64,000 nucleotides of DNA from Isoetes taiwanensis (lineage: Eukaryota; Streptophyta; Lycopodiopsida; Isoetales; Isoetaceae), in assembly GCA_021234155.1 (NCBI GenBank), contig JAJEKV010000011.1, forward strand, positions 17,564,677-17,628,676, written 5' to 3'. Below, piece by piece: positions 10,368 to 22,057 of the stretch; within the stretch, counting starts at the first letter, position 1; every line of letters begins with the position of its first letter. The notes beneath the pieces are model-generated. The model was not told where the DNA came from, made no database searches, and saw only the letters and a program-made list of their open reading frames with translations. Made by a program: the position numbers and the translations under genes.

Positions 10368-11030
10368 TGAAGAAGATGTTGTCATGTTATAGCAGTTCAT
10401 GGTTCTATTATTAAAGGTTGAAGATGGAAGTTGGAAACTATAAGATTGCTGTATGTTCTACAAGATCATGATCATGAGTGCGTATGTGATCATGATTATT
10501 TTATCAGGGTTTATGAAATATCTTCTATAGGTGAAAAGGTTGATCCCAAGAATATTTATAGGGAGACGTTTATTTTGGGCTTGCAATGGTCGATTAAAGC
10601 CTACTATTATTATGCATGGTCTTATCCAATTGTGAAGTTAAAATTAGAAATGCTCAATTCGGTCCAATGCCTTAGTGGCATGAAATAGGCTGGACCTTGA
10701 ACTTACCATTCCGGCATAGCAGACACAGCTCGGTCCGGCTGATCGGCCGGATCGTTGATCTTAAAAACAAGAAGGATGGATATTGAGTGTAGATATGGGA
10801 ACGGATGTCTAATATGCTCGAAATAATCTAAGCTTGGGTTATCGGAAGGATCCGAACTATTCATTGCTACAGTAGTTTTATATTTCATTATTGTCTATTG
10901 TTTCAATGGTTGCAATGATAGAAAATGTTTGAAGTAATGCTATACCATTGCTTTGGTTGAAGTTTGTGTATGCATATGAATTAACCTGTGCTAGTGCAAT
11001 AAGTCAATATTGTCTAGCCAAATCCGTTCA
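10368..11030 (+). repeat. Copia-1 5' LTR (663 bp)
   Basis: Starts TGAAGAAGATG and ends AATCCGTTCA directly before the primer-binding site. It matches 15133-15811 except for two substitutions (TATTAAAGG versus TCATTAAAGG; TTCCGGC versus TTCCCGC) and lacks 16 bp (GAAGTTGCAGAGCAGT) that the 3' copy has. It would hold the element's promoter. Open frames within it are spurious. Confidence 0.95.
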
Positions 11031-11031
11031 T

Positions 11032-11043
11032 TGGTATCAGAGC
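11032..11043 (+). other. Copia-1 primer-binding site
   Basis: TGGTATCAGAGC, the standard plant Copia site complementary to the 3' end of initiator tRNA-Met, one base after the 5' LTR. It primes minus-strand cDNA synthesis. Confidence 0.95.
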
Positions 11044-11054
11044 ATCAGGTGACC

Positions 11055-14000
11055 ATGTCTACAAGATTCGGAGCAAATCTTCTTAATGCCATTGAAGTGT
11101 TCAAAGGTGAAGGAAGTTTTCAAGTTTGGAAGCAAAGCATCAGGGAAGTCCTTGAATTTGAAAATTTATGGTATCTGATAGATGAAAAGGCTGTTAGACG
11201 TACTTCTTCAAATGTTAGTGCAGCAAGTGTTAATGCAGGGGGAAGCACTGCAAGTTCAACTTCTGAAGGCTCCACTGTTGGTGGAGGTTCTGGCAATGCT
11301 GCAGCAAGTTCTGAGATAGTTGATGAAGGCTTGAACATTATGGAAGCTCAAGCCATTATCTCATGTAAGGTTGGAACAGCAATTAAGCTGAAGTTAAGGG
11401 GACTGTCACCAAAGGAGATGTGGCAGTATATGATCAAGAACTATGAGGCAAAATCGTCCTCTCAGATAGATGTGTTGGAGAAGCAATTGAAAAGGCTCAA
11501 GCTGTATGACAAAGAAGGTTTGACTGAGTTTTTAGAAAAGTTTGACTCTATTGTTGCAGACTTAGAAGGAGCAGGCAATGTACTAACTGAAGAATATCAA
11601 ATTTTGGCGATAGCAAGGTCAGTATCTCATGACACTCATCTGGCTACTCTGCTAAGAAATGTAGCTCGTACAAAAGAGGATGCTGTTAGAATGATCAGAA
11701 CCGAGCTGGAGCAAAGAAGTGGAGCTGATGAGCAGACAACAGAAGTATTGTATACAGGGAAATACAAAGGAAAAAAAGGGAACACTTCAAGTAAAGGGAA
11801 AGTCGGACCATGCTATCATTGTGAGAGCTATGGTCACTTGAAAAGTGATTGTCCTAAACTAGGAAGAGAGGTAATCTGTTACAACTGTGAGGGCAAGGGA
11901 CATTTGGCTGTAAACTGCCCAAGCCCTAAAGGGGGATCTGCTAGAGGCAGAGGAAGAGGAAGGGGAACTAGTAACAGGAGTGGAAACCTTGGTAGAGGCA
12001 AGGGGATTGGAAGAGCAAAACCTGAACTGAATCTAGCACAAGAAGCAAACAATGATGAGCAAGAACCAAATGAGGATGAAGAGGTATGTAAATTTCAGTT
12101 GAATGCGTTGCAAACTAAGAACAATGATTCAAAATTATTAATTATAGATTCAGGAGCTGAGAAGACAGTGACTTGTACTCCGAAAATTTTGAAAAATTGC
12201 CAAGGAAGAGGAGGAGGACATGTCCAACTAGGAAATGGACATTGCCAAGAGATTGAAGACAGTGGCATGCTCGAGCTTTTTGATCTGCAAGGGAAAAGAA
12301 TAGAATTAAAAGATGTACTCTGTGTTCCAGGACTTGTTAGAAATTTGATCTCAGTATCTCAGCTGGTAGATCTAGGGTATAAAGTTGTTTTTGAAAGACT
12401 CCATTGTAAAGTTCTCATGAATAATGAAATTCAGTTTGTTGGAAAACGTGTTGGGAATCTTTTTGGTTTGAATGCAGAACATCTCATACCAAGTATCAAT
12501 CTAATTGCATGCCCATCTGTTAAAACTTGGCATGAACGATTGTGCCATGCTAACACTAAGATTATAGATCTGCTGAACAAGCAAGGTTTGATCCATACAC
12601 AAGCAAATAAATGTGAAAATTTCATATGTGCAGGCTGTCTTTTGGGCAAACACAGCAGGCTTCCTTTTAAAAGATCTTGGAAAAGAGCCAAGGGATTGTT
12701 AGATCTTGTGCACACGGACCTTTGTGGTCCCTTAAATGTAACCAGCATGACTGGAATGCATTATTTTATGACATTCATAGACGATTTTAGTAGGAGGGCA
12801 AAAGTGTACTGTTTAAGAACAAAAGATCAGGCATTTGAGGTGTTTAAGCAGTATTTAAGTGAAGTTGAGCTTGAAACAGGGAGAAAGATCAAATGCTTAC
12901 GTTCGGACAGGGGTGGAGAGTATTTGTCAAATGAATTCAAAGCTTATTGCAGAAACAAGGGAATTAAAAGGCAGTTAACTTGCAGGTTCTCTCCTCAACA
13001 GAATGGTACTGCTGAAAGGAAAAATCGTACCATATTGAATGCAGTGAGAAGTATGCTGAAATATACAGGGTTGCCTAATTTTCTCTGGGATGAAGCAGTC
13101 AAAACTTCAGTATATGTACAAAACCTCTTACCTTCCAGTAGTCTTAATGGTGCTGTGCCTGAGATGTTATGGAAAGGCAAACTTCCAAATTATGATCTGC
13201 TGAAAGCTTATGGATGTCTAGCCTTTACACATGTACCGGAAGAGTTAAGAAGGAAGCTTGATGACAGGGCATATATTACCTACTTAGTTGGCTATGACGA
13301 TCAGTCTAAAGCCTATAGACTTTATGATCCAAAGAAGAGAAGAATAATAATAAGTATGGACGTTGTGTTTGATGAAACACAATATTACAAACAAATTCCA
13401 AAGGTAAATCTGCATGATGAAAAAACAGAAAATGTTAGCAAACCACAAGATGATACATCAAAGGGGAAACAACATAATGAGGAAACTGAAAGTGAAACAC
13501 AAGTACAGGAGGATACAGCCGAGGGGAAATCTCAAGAATCAAGGGTTCATTTTGACATAGACGATGAAGAAGATGAATGTAAAATGACTAATATCATTAC
13601 ATCTTCTGATCATGTGCAGGTTGAACATGAAGATCTCAGCCAAAACAAAGTGGTGGAAGAACAAAGGAAGAGAAAAACTGAAGTGGAAAGGTTACAAGAA
13701 AATGTTGAAGAGCAGCAAGGAGATCTTGGGAGAGATGCATGTGGCAGAAGTAAGAGATTAGCAGGCCAAAGAGGTGAGTTGCATGATTTGTTTGAAGTTT
13801 TGATGCTCTCTGATCTTAGGGCACCTAGAAACTATTCAGAAGCAATAAATGCCATAGATAAGGATAAGTGGATCAAAGCCATGCAGGATGAAATGGCATC
13901 TTTCAAAAGAACTGAGAAATCTGCCTGAAGATAGAAATGTGGTTGGCTGCAAATGGCTTTATAAAATTAAAACAGGAGCAGATGGTATTACACCCAAATA

Positions 14001-15124
14001 TAAGGCACGGCTTGTGGCCCAGGGGTTTTCACAGAGAAAGGGAGAAGATTATGAGGAAACCTTCTCACCTTTAGTCAAAATGAATAGTATCAGGATGCTT
14101 TTATCCATTGCAAATGCAAAGGATCTAGAAATACATCATATGGATGTAAATACCGCATTTTTGAATGCAAAATTGGAGGAAGAAATATATATGAGACAGG
14201 CCCCAGGTTTTGAAGAAGGGGAAGATAAAGTTTGGAGATTAAACAGGGCCGTGTATGGGCTTAAACAATCTCCAAGAGAATGGTACAAATGCATGGACAC
14301 TTATCTCAGAGAACAAGGCTTCAGTAAACTTAAAAATGATGGCAATTTGTACAAATTTCAGGCAGGGGAAGAGTGGTGCATTATAGCACTCTATGTTGAT
14401 GACAACATCATGATCTCAAAAGGTCTTAAAGTTCTCGAGACATGTAAGCAAATTTTGAACCAAAGATTTCAAATGACAGATCTTGGTGAATTAGCAAAGT
14501 TTTTGGGAATAGAAGTTCACAGGGACAGGGGAAATATGAAATTGACGCTAACACAAAGTGGACAAATAGATTCAATGTTAGAAAGGTTCAAAATGAAAGA
14601 TTGCAAGATCTACAAAACACCTGTAGTACCAGGAAGAAAAATTTCCATGCAATTGTGTCCAAAAACAGATTTAGAAAGAAACGAGATGAAAAACGTTCCT
14701 TACATCCACCTCTGGCTATATGATATTTCTGGGTGGTGCTCCTGTGGCATGGAAATGTAAAAAGCAAGGCTCCATTGCAATGTCCAGTGCTGAAGCAGAG
14801 TATGCTTCAGCAACCTTAACCGCCAAAGAATTAGTTTGGGAAAGAAGGTTAATGAATGAGCTTGGATTTATTCAGGATCAGCCTACACTATTATGGTGTG
14901 ATAATACAAGCTGCATAGCTATGTCTAAGGATCCTGTGTTGCATGAAAGATCGAAACACATTGAACTGGAATTACATTTTATAAGGGAAGTAGTAGGGAA
15001 AGGAATGATCAAGCTGGTTTATGTAAACTCTGAAAATCAGTTGGCAGACATGCTTACAAAAGCTCTTCCAGAATACAGATTTACATTACTCAGACAAAGA
15101 ATACAATGTACTGCTATTACATGA
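11055..15124 (+). pseudogene. Copia-1 gag-pol polyprotein, disrupted
   Basis: From the ATG at 11055 (MSTRFGANLL) the frame carries a UBN2-type gag, two CCHC knuckles (CYHCESYGHLKSDC, CYNCEGKGHLAVNC), the aspartic protease box IDSGAEKTV, the GAG-pre-integrase HERLCHAN...CAGCLLGKH, and a D,D,E integrase (HTDLCGP, RSDRGGEY, NGTAERKN). The frame is lost at about 13910 by a small deletion before the RT, which resumes as VVGCKWLYKIKTG and holds the catalytic YVDD (LYVDDNIM). At about 14701 NVPY is joined directly to STSGYMIFLGG. This removes the segment between RT and the RNase H core, including the first RNase H aspartate region, and shifts the frame. The RNase H tail (SSAEAEYAS, HIELELHFIRE) ends at 15124. 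Two lesions thus leave gag to integrase intact but disable reverse transcription. Confidence 0.92.
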
Positions 15125-15132
15125 AGGGGAAA
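15123..15132 (+). other. Copia-1 polypurine tract
   Basis: GAAGGGGAAA directly abuts the 3' LTR start at 15133. This is the usual position of the plus-strand primer. Confidence 0.85.
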
Positions 15133-15811
15133 TGAAGAAGATGTTGTCATGTTATAGCAGTTCATGGTTCTATCATTAAAGGTTGAAGATGGAAGTTGGA
15201 AACTATAAGATTGCTGTATGTTGAAGTTGCAGAGCAGTCTACAAGATCATGATCATGAGTGCGTATGTGATCATGATTATTTTATCAGGGTTTATGAAAT
15301 ATCTTCTATAGGTGAAAAGGTTGATCCCAAGAATATTTATAGGGAGACGTTTATTTTGGGCTTGCAATGGTCGATTAAAGCCTACTATTATTATGCATGG
15401 TCTTATCCAATTGTGAAGTTAAAATTAGAAATGCTCAATTCGGTCCAATGCCTTAGTGGCATGAAATAGGCTGGACCTTGAACTTACCATTCCCGCATAG
15501 CAGACACAGCTCGGTCCGGCTGATCGGCCGGATCGTTGATCTTAAAAACAAGAAGGATGGATATTGAGTGTAGATATGGGAACGGATGTCTAATATGCTC
15601 GAAATAATCTAAGCTTGGGTTATCGGAAGGATCCGAACTATTCATTGCTACAGTAGTTTTATATTTCATTATTGTCTATTGTTTCAATGGTTGCAATGAT
15701 AGAAAATGTTTGAAGTAATGCTATACCATTGCTTTGGTTGAAGTTTGTGTATGCATATGAATTAACCTGTGCTAGTGCAATAAGTCAATATTGTCTAGCC
15801 AAATCCGTTCA
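15133..15811 (+). repeat. Copia-1 3' LTR (679 bp)
   Basis: Identical to the 5' LTR but for two substitutions and a 16-bp extra segment near 15223-15238. It ends AATCCGTTCA and is followed by the target duplication GGGTC. Confidence 0.95.
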
Positions 15812-16080
15812 GGGTCAGAAGGCCTTTCTCGACTCGCGAGTCGAGAAAGGCAGCTCAAAGCGAAAAACGCAGGTTTTAGGGGTCAGAAGGCCTTTCTCGA
15901 CTCGCGAGTCGAGAAAGGCAGTTCAAAGCCAGAAACACAGGTTTTAGGGGTCAGAAGGCCTTGTCGAGAAAGGCAGCTCAAAGCGAAAAATGCAAGTTTG
16001 AGGGCCTTTCTCGACTCGCGAGTCGAAAAAGGCAGCTCAGAGTAAAAAAAGGGCAATTTCAAAGCTCAGAGTCCGAGAAG
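15812..16080. repeat. Palindrome-bearing tandem array, right part
   Basis: Continues the array cut by Copia-1. Perfect 30-bp palindromes lie at 15822-15851 and 15890-15919. A near-perfect one lies at 16004-16033 (one mismatch). A further unit near 15955-15990 has lost half of its palindrome. Spacing is about 65-70 bp where units are intact. Confidence 0.9.
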
Positions 16081-16830
16081 GTCGAAAATGAATAACCTTC
16101 AAACATCCTATGTATTTTCTATGAAAAAATACCCTCCCCATAAATTTCCTACATATTTTCCATGAAAAATAGACCCTCCCCATGTATTATCTAATGGACA
16201 CATATCCAATGGACCCTTCCCCTTTCTAATGGACCATACCATATAGCTATATGAAGAGGGGACCATTGGGCTCATATTTAGCTATGTAAAGAGTAATGCC
16301 TAATGCACATGTAAATAGCAACATATGCACCTATAATGCACATTATAACCTATGAGAGCCTATTAGACCTATGCATTAAATCTATTAATATGCATTAGAC
16401 CTACCTACTAATATGTACTTGTCCCCATTTTGTGTCTCGAACCTTCAAAATGGGTTAAACAAGGTGTAAATTATTTCATGATCTTCGCAAAGTTAAATTT
16501 TTACCTTAGAATAAGAATATATGCCTAGAAAACGTGCACCATGGGAACATAATGTTTAACGCGTGAACATGGTAGCACACACATAAAAAGAGGAAATTGG
16601 GGACACGTCAAAATATAATCCTATATTATTAGCATTTATTTTACACTTCCTTTTCCAATGTATTATTTTACCCTTTTTTTCTAATACCCCGCCTTTTTTC
16701 CCGCCCATGCTTGAATTTTAAAATCATTTATTTTACACTTTCTTTTTCAACGTATTATTTTACCCCTTTTTTTCTAATACCCCGCCTTTTTTTCCCGCCC
16801 ATGCTGAATTTTAAATTTTGGTACATACCT
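16081..16830. repeat. Non-coding with short tandem duplications
   Basis: About 16106-16192 holds two ~45-bp units ending in CCCTCCCCAT. About 16631-16722 and 16723-16815 are tandem ~92-bp copies sharing TTTATTTTACACTT, CTAATACCCCGCC and CCCGCCCATGCT. No gene is seen. Confidence 0.6.
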
Positions 16831-17635
16831 TTGAGACATAAGTTCATTTGTACCGCTTGGAAGAAGCTCCCAACGCCATAGCTCCCACCGGCTTTGACTC
16901 CACCTCCGATCCAAACTCAACCCCTTAAATCCTCTGCCTTGCACCTCCATAACCCATTTCTCCGTTTCCATTTTCATCTCCCATAGCTCCGGCATGAATC
17001 CGTCGTCTCATCCCTGTTATCTTCCCAGTTCCTCTATCCCCAATCGTTCGGAAATGTGTTCAATCGTTAACCCAGTTGGTTATTAAGATTTTGCCCAGTT
17101 GAGCTTCTAGATCTCCGTCGTGATACGGCCGGTTGTTCGGTCTTTGCCCCATTTTTTCGTTTCAACGCCTCCCTTTGCGTGCAAAGGGGCCCGATTATCT
17201 TTGTCGGGAAGATCTCGGTCGGGATTTGAGAGCAAAATCGACGCAATGGTGCGTAACGCCCTTGAAATGACAAGAAATCGAAGAAAAAGGCGATTTGGAA
17301 TGGGAGGCAATGGAGCATTCGTCGCAATGGCCGAAAAAACGAGGGAAACAAGGCTAATCGAGCATTTGGGCATTTGGAAGGGTAAAAGGAAATGCAAGGA
17401 GGGCGGATGAGAGCGGCAGATCCAGACCTGTCGCTACAAATCAGTCCGCCAGCGAGCCATTTGCAGCAGGGGTTCGATGTGTGGAAAATAGGGGGTTCTT
17501 CCGGCACCTCTGCGATAGAAAGCTCATGGAGGGCGGAAGCGGCCCCATCGACGGAACTACGGCTTGCAAATTCGGCTCCAGAATCCAGAAAAAATTCCAC
17601 CATTCCTCCCCTCAAATCCCCTCCTCCATAGATTC
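16831..17635. other. GC-richer region, no assigned gene
   Basis: Open frames exist on both strands (for example minus 17067-17750 and plus 17120-17410), but they overlap each other, show no known motif and run Arg-rich, as expected of GC-rich non-coding DNA. It may be the 5' flank of the glycine-rich relic that follows. Confidence 0.4.
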
Positions 17636-17639
17636 TAAG

Positions 17640-17865
17640 GCAGTGCAGGCTGAAAAGGCGAAGGTTCATGGGGATCCGAAGTTCGATCCGAAGGCGCATT
17701 TCTTCCACGACAAGGACAAAGGCTACGGGGATACGACTATGGAGGATCAAGCGGAGGAGGCTATGGGGGAGAGCCGGGCTATGGAGGAGGTGGAGGAGGC
17801 TGCTATGGCGGAGGTGGAGGATATCGGGGGGTCAGGAGGCTATGGTGGAACTTCGTTGGGAGGCG
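17640..17865 (+). pseudogene. Glycine-rich protein gene relic
   Basis: One frame reads KVHGDPKFDPKAHFFHDKDK up to about 17720. In the next frame the following 110 bp read YDYGGSSGGGYGGEPGYGG and GGGGCYGGGGGYRG, a Gly/Tyr-rich repeat typical of plant glycine-rich proteins. The original frame there would instead give an acidic Glu/Ala run, which is spurious. A frameshift near 17725 therefore separates a charged N-terminal part from the Gly-rich part, and no intact start or end is visible. Parent family and function cannot be fixed from this piece. Structural GRPs and RNA-binding GRPs both remain possible. Confidence 0.45.
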
Positions 17866-17937
17866 GTCCTACATTTTTTCATCCTAATTCTGTACAGAGC
17901 CGGTTCTTAATCGAGCAATTTGAATTAGTTATTCCAA

Positions 17938-18011
17938 TTCTCGACTCACTAGTGGAGAAGAGAACAATGAGGGGATTTATATTTTCCAATTCTCGACTCA
18001 CTAGTCGAGAA
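17938..18011. repeat. Two copies of a CTCGACTCACTAGTCGAG palindrome
   Basis: TTCTCGACT, a CACT loop and AGTCGAGAA lie at 17990-18011. A copy with one arm mismatch lies at 17938-17959. Both follow CCAA and precede GAG. The CTCGACT/AGTCGAG core is shared with the palindromes of the 10-16 kb array. Confidence 0.7.
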
Positions 18012-18129
18012 GAGGAGAATGGTTTATATTTTTTTTATTAGTTATTTATTTAATTATTTTATTTTATAATTAATTAAATTAATTATTAATTATATTTTGA
18101 TAATATGTATTTTTAATCTCAATGGATAC

Positions 18130-18365
18130 GTTCCCTTTATTATTTTGGCTTTCCCCTCCCCCCTTCCCCCTCTCCCTTTCCCCCCTTGCCCCTTCTTCTC
18201 CCTTGCCCCTTGCCCTTGCCCCCTTCCCCTTGCCCCCCTTGCCCTTGCCCCCCCTTGCCCCTTCTTCTCCCTTGCCCCTCCCCCCCCCCTCTTCTCCCCC
18301 CCCTTCTTCTCCCCTCTTTCTCCTCCCGTCTTCCCCCTTCCCCTCCCCCTTTCGATCTCACCTCG
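18130..18365. repeat. C/T-rich polypyrimidine tract
   Basis: About 235 bp almost purely C and T on the plus strand, with recurring CCCCTTGCCC and CCTTCTTCTCCC. It follows an AT-only stretch at about 18040-18100. Strong strand asymmetry. Translations in all frames are low-complexity artefacts. Confidence 0.8.
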
Positions 18366-21300
18366 CTCAACTTTCTCAACTATTTATTTGGAAATTCTAT
18401 AAGAAAATATTATGAACCCGTCCTTGTTATATGATGTGAAATTTTGATGTCAATATGAGTCCCATTTTCAGTCCGAGTCCCAAAATTCAAGATTTGTCCC
18501 ACTTTAATTAAATATGACTTACAATTGTTTTGTCAATTTATGATTTCTTTATGAATCTAAGAAAACAAAAACATAAAACCCAAATTTTGCATGTTCATAG
18601 TCCGGAGTAAATTTGACAGCCATAAAGTTTTGTGGTACTTGACGGTATAGAATAAATTTCACCTTGAGTGGTTATATCTATTTTCTTCAGGCAGAGATCC
18701 CGGATAAGGCTACTTTTTGAAATAGCAGAGAACAACAAAAGAAAAACCAAAAGCAGAGAACTACCTTGCAAACCGAAAGCTCATATTCTGCAACCAGCCC
18801 TTGCTAATTCAAAGCTCTAATTCGAAATTTGAAGATGGATTAATCTGCAACGAGTCTGTTATAGCATATAAATCTGTAAATAAATGTGAAATAAATTGCA
18901 AAACAACTCAACGATTTGAAGAATTGCGGCATGATTAGCACTTCACGAGACAAAATTCAATACCTAGGGATGGAGCATGGCAACTCTCACCATGGAAAAT
19001 CATCTCTACCTCTTCCCTCCGAAAGGCAACCTGGAGTTTCGAGTTCGGAGGGAAAAATCAACGGAATTTAGGGCCTAAACTTTGGGCCCAAAATTGTGGG
19101 AGTCATCAATACAACATAATAAATACAAAATTCATTTATGAAGATGAGTGGTTGAGGTGCCACGTAATACAGGGATTCAACTAACTATAGCTTAACTTTC
19201 ATTGGCTAATCTCAACTGCTGATGTGGAATTTTAGAATTTCTTAATAGGATAAAACTAGATTTCAAATTAACTCTAATGTGACTCTGATCGGAAGAACTA
19301 GAGACAACATATATATAATTGCTAAATCAGTGGCCATAGCCACAAACTGTGATCAGGCTGCTTCCAGAACAGACCGAAAATGTTATCTTTTCCTTAAGTT
19401 ACAGGTTTAGAATGAACCAATCTGCCTGTGTTGTCTAATTTAGATTGCAAACCTTTCCTAGTTGTTCGCAGGCTGGCGACATCCCTTATCTAGGATTCCA
19501 GAATTTTTTCAGGTCTGTGTGTTTTAGGCCTGGCTATTTTTCCTGCGGCATGCAAGCGATATGGGGCAGAACATATAGGTTCAGCACGGTAACTCTGTAT
19601 CTACAAATTCGACTGAAAAATCCATTTGGGTTAACGATCGCTCTCGCCTATGTTTGAATCAGACTTATTCAACTCGCCTTCGTCTACAGATCCTTTGCGT
19701 TGTTTAATAAACATCGCAGATGAATTTTATGAAATGCCCACAAGCTTGCTCTTCAAATATGCCGATGGTCGGATGCCATAGCCAGCAAATTTGAGCACAG
19801 ATGTCGCATGGTTGGACGCCATAGCCAGCAAAGTTTTGCTTTACCTAATGCAATAATGCAACGTGTCAAAAAAAATACAATAGAAATGTTGCGCACGAAA
19901 AAACCTAACGTGTCGTCATGATAGCATCGCCCTCCAATAATTATCTAACATATATAATTATTGGTGGCAAGATGCTTTCGTCCCGCAAAAGCAGGGGGGC
20001 TGCTTCTTGCCTACGACCCAAAAAATGACACGTAGACTAGATTGGTTAAGCACACAATTGACACGCAGATATTTTCTTTCAAGAACAAGCGTCCTGTGCC
20101 CCGTTCATTGTGGAAGCTGCACCCGCCGGAGCCATTTGTGCTTGAAATCTGTTATTGGCGGCTCTTGCCTTTATCTCCAGCCGTTTCTAGATGTCGGATG
20201 TTTCTTTTTTCGCTAGCTCTTGCAATTTCAAGGTTTTTATTGTCTTCCGCCTCTTGAGCAGTTGCTACGATTACATGCGGCGGGCGAATAAGATGAGGGT
20301 TTTTCAATCTTCTATTTTTTGTCCATCTTTTTATCCTTACCGTTTTGTGCCCCAATTACTTATGCTTCCGATTCTATTTTCTAGAATCGAAACCCATGCT
20401 TTCGACTCTATTTTTTAGAATCAAAACCCTCTTCCCTTTTAAAATCGTATATTCTGCCTCTCTGGTTTCAAAGCTATAATATCGGATGTTTACAGATTGC
20501 CGGGTAACAGAGCCCGATTCAGATGATTAGCAAACTTCGTCCCTTCTTTTGGCATCTATCGGCACGGCCATAGCTTCTTGAAGGTAAGGATTCGGTCCTT
20601 ATGTCCATGTTCTTTTCTTTTGCAAATTTTTTTATTTTTTGTTGCCATTAGTAAGCCAGGAACCCTGATGGAAAAATAAACCATGACCATTGATCATACT
20701 ATGTAAATGTCATAAGAACTTGGTGAAGTGAAGTAAATACATTTTGCCTTGGTTGCATCCGGAAGTAATTCTGTCTTCATTAGAGCAGGAATGTTTAGAC
20801 GAAGGAGGAGAGAGAGAGATGTCCGATGTTGCTTTGCTGGCGTAGCTGTATGCCATTTATTGTTACAACTGCCTACCTTTTCCTTTTGAATTGCTGCAAT
20901 TCTAGAGCTTCAAGATGTTTTTTATATTTTACATATTTTAATTGTCATCTTTCCATGAGGTTGCACACATGCTGAACATGATAAGCATAATAATTCTAGG
21001 ATTGCTTGAGAACCTTATTTAGTGTAGTGCAAGGTAATCTTTTCCCACTAAATGTTAGAATGCATTGTTTAGATTTTGATTGAAATGTGTTCTATCCAAG
21101 GGCATTTGATCGTGCAAATATGTTACGAGATTTGATCTGCTAGCTGTCATACATATGAAGGCAGTATTGGTGGTGAACCTGGAGCAGCAACCCATGGGGC
21201 ATAATCATGAACTCAACCTTCTCCCATGGGGTGTAATCAAGAACTCGACCTTCTGAATAAGTCACTTTGTAAAAGATAATGCATTTCCTGTTTCATCTTA

Positions 21301-21468
21301 TTTTGCATGGTCCATCTTGACTTCTCCATCCATTGTCTTCTTTCTGATTGAGTTGCAAGTTTCTTTTTACCTCTTGATGGGTCTTGATATATTGCAACTA
21401 TTTGTTAATTTGCCTATTATAATATTTCATAGTAGTGTCAAAGCTTTGTGCATATCATATCATAACAT
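18366..21468. other. Intergenic, no supportable gene
   Basis: No convincing coding region on either strand. Minor structures are an inverted repeat CCAATAATTA...TAATTATTGG at about 19935-19965, two copies of GCCATAGCCAGCAAA near 19780 and 19822, and a short tandem duplication around CCCATGGGG near 21190-21240. The rest is AT-rich and unassigned. Confidence 0.5.
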
Positions 21469-22057
21469 ATATATGTTCTTATGTTTGTAACACTCAATCC
21501 GACCGTTGATCCGGGATCCTACGGCTCACGTGGCTTTGGGAGGTTTGGTACGGTGGATATATGTTTGTCGCAACATGTTCTTATGTTTGTCCTCTTGAAT
21601 CCGACCGTTGATCCGAGATCCTACGGCTCACGTGGCTTTGGGACGTATCGCGGTCCAGCTGGCTTGGGAGTTTGTCTATAGACTATATGTAAGCGATCCT
21701 ACGGTCCAGGTTCATTCGATCCTGATCGTTGGTCTGAGATCCTATGGCTCACGTTGGTTTGGGACACATCCTACGGTGCACATAGCTTGGGAATTATATG
21801 TAATCGATCTAACGGTCCAGGTTGCTCTTGATCCCGATCGTCGATCCGAGATCCTACGGCTCAGATGGCTTGGCACATATCTTACGGTCCAGACGGCTTT
21901 GGGAATTATATGTAATAGATCCTACGGCTCATATTGCTTTTATATGGTGAGATCTTGATCGTTGATCGAGTCTAAGATCCTAAGGCTCATGTTGAATGCT
22001 CGTCCCTTAAGAAAAGGCTTTTAAAATTTTTTATGTTATTGGAGGGTAACCGTGGCC
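21469..22057. repeat. Duplicated CTACGGCTCA-rich block, copy 1
   Basis: A ~590-bp block built from degenerate repeats around GATCC(G)AGATCCTACGGCTCA and GGCTTTGGGA. It recurs at 23287-23874 with about a dozen differences, mostly C/T or G/A changes such as CGG versus CAG. The frames that run through it reflect repeat periodicity, not a gene. Confidence 0.85.

Larger units (their letters stand above)
10368..15811 (+). mobile_element. Copia-1: LTR retrotransposon, 5444 bp
   Basis: A structurally complete Copia element with TG...CA LTRs at both ends, a tRNA-iMet primer-binding site, a gag-pol region, a polypurine tract and a perfect 5-bp target duplication GGGTC (10363-10367 and 15812-15816). 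It sits inside a palindromic tandem array, and joining the flanks restores an array unit. The two LTRs differ by two substitutions and one 16-bp indel in about 663 bp, which indicates a recent insertion. Its polyprotein is nevertheless broken and lacks part of RNase H, so it cannot now move by itself. Confidence 0.95.

Noticed and set aside
10431-10688. 83-85-residue DHDHECVCDHDYFIRVYEIS protein, present twice (also 15218-15469)
   Set aside because: It lies wholly within the Copia-1 LTRs, and the duplication is simply the two LTRs.
17067-17750. 227-codon minus-strand open frame
   Set aside because: GC-rich region with long frames on both strands, Arg/Ser/Pro composition, and overlap with the glycine-rich relic on the plus strand.
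18097-18434. Overlapping Pro/Leu/Ser-rich open frames on both strands
   Set aside because: They arise from the polypyrimidine tract. All frames of a C/T-only sequence are open and low complexity.
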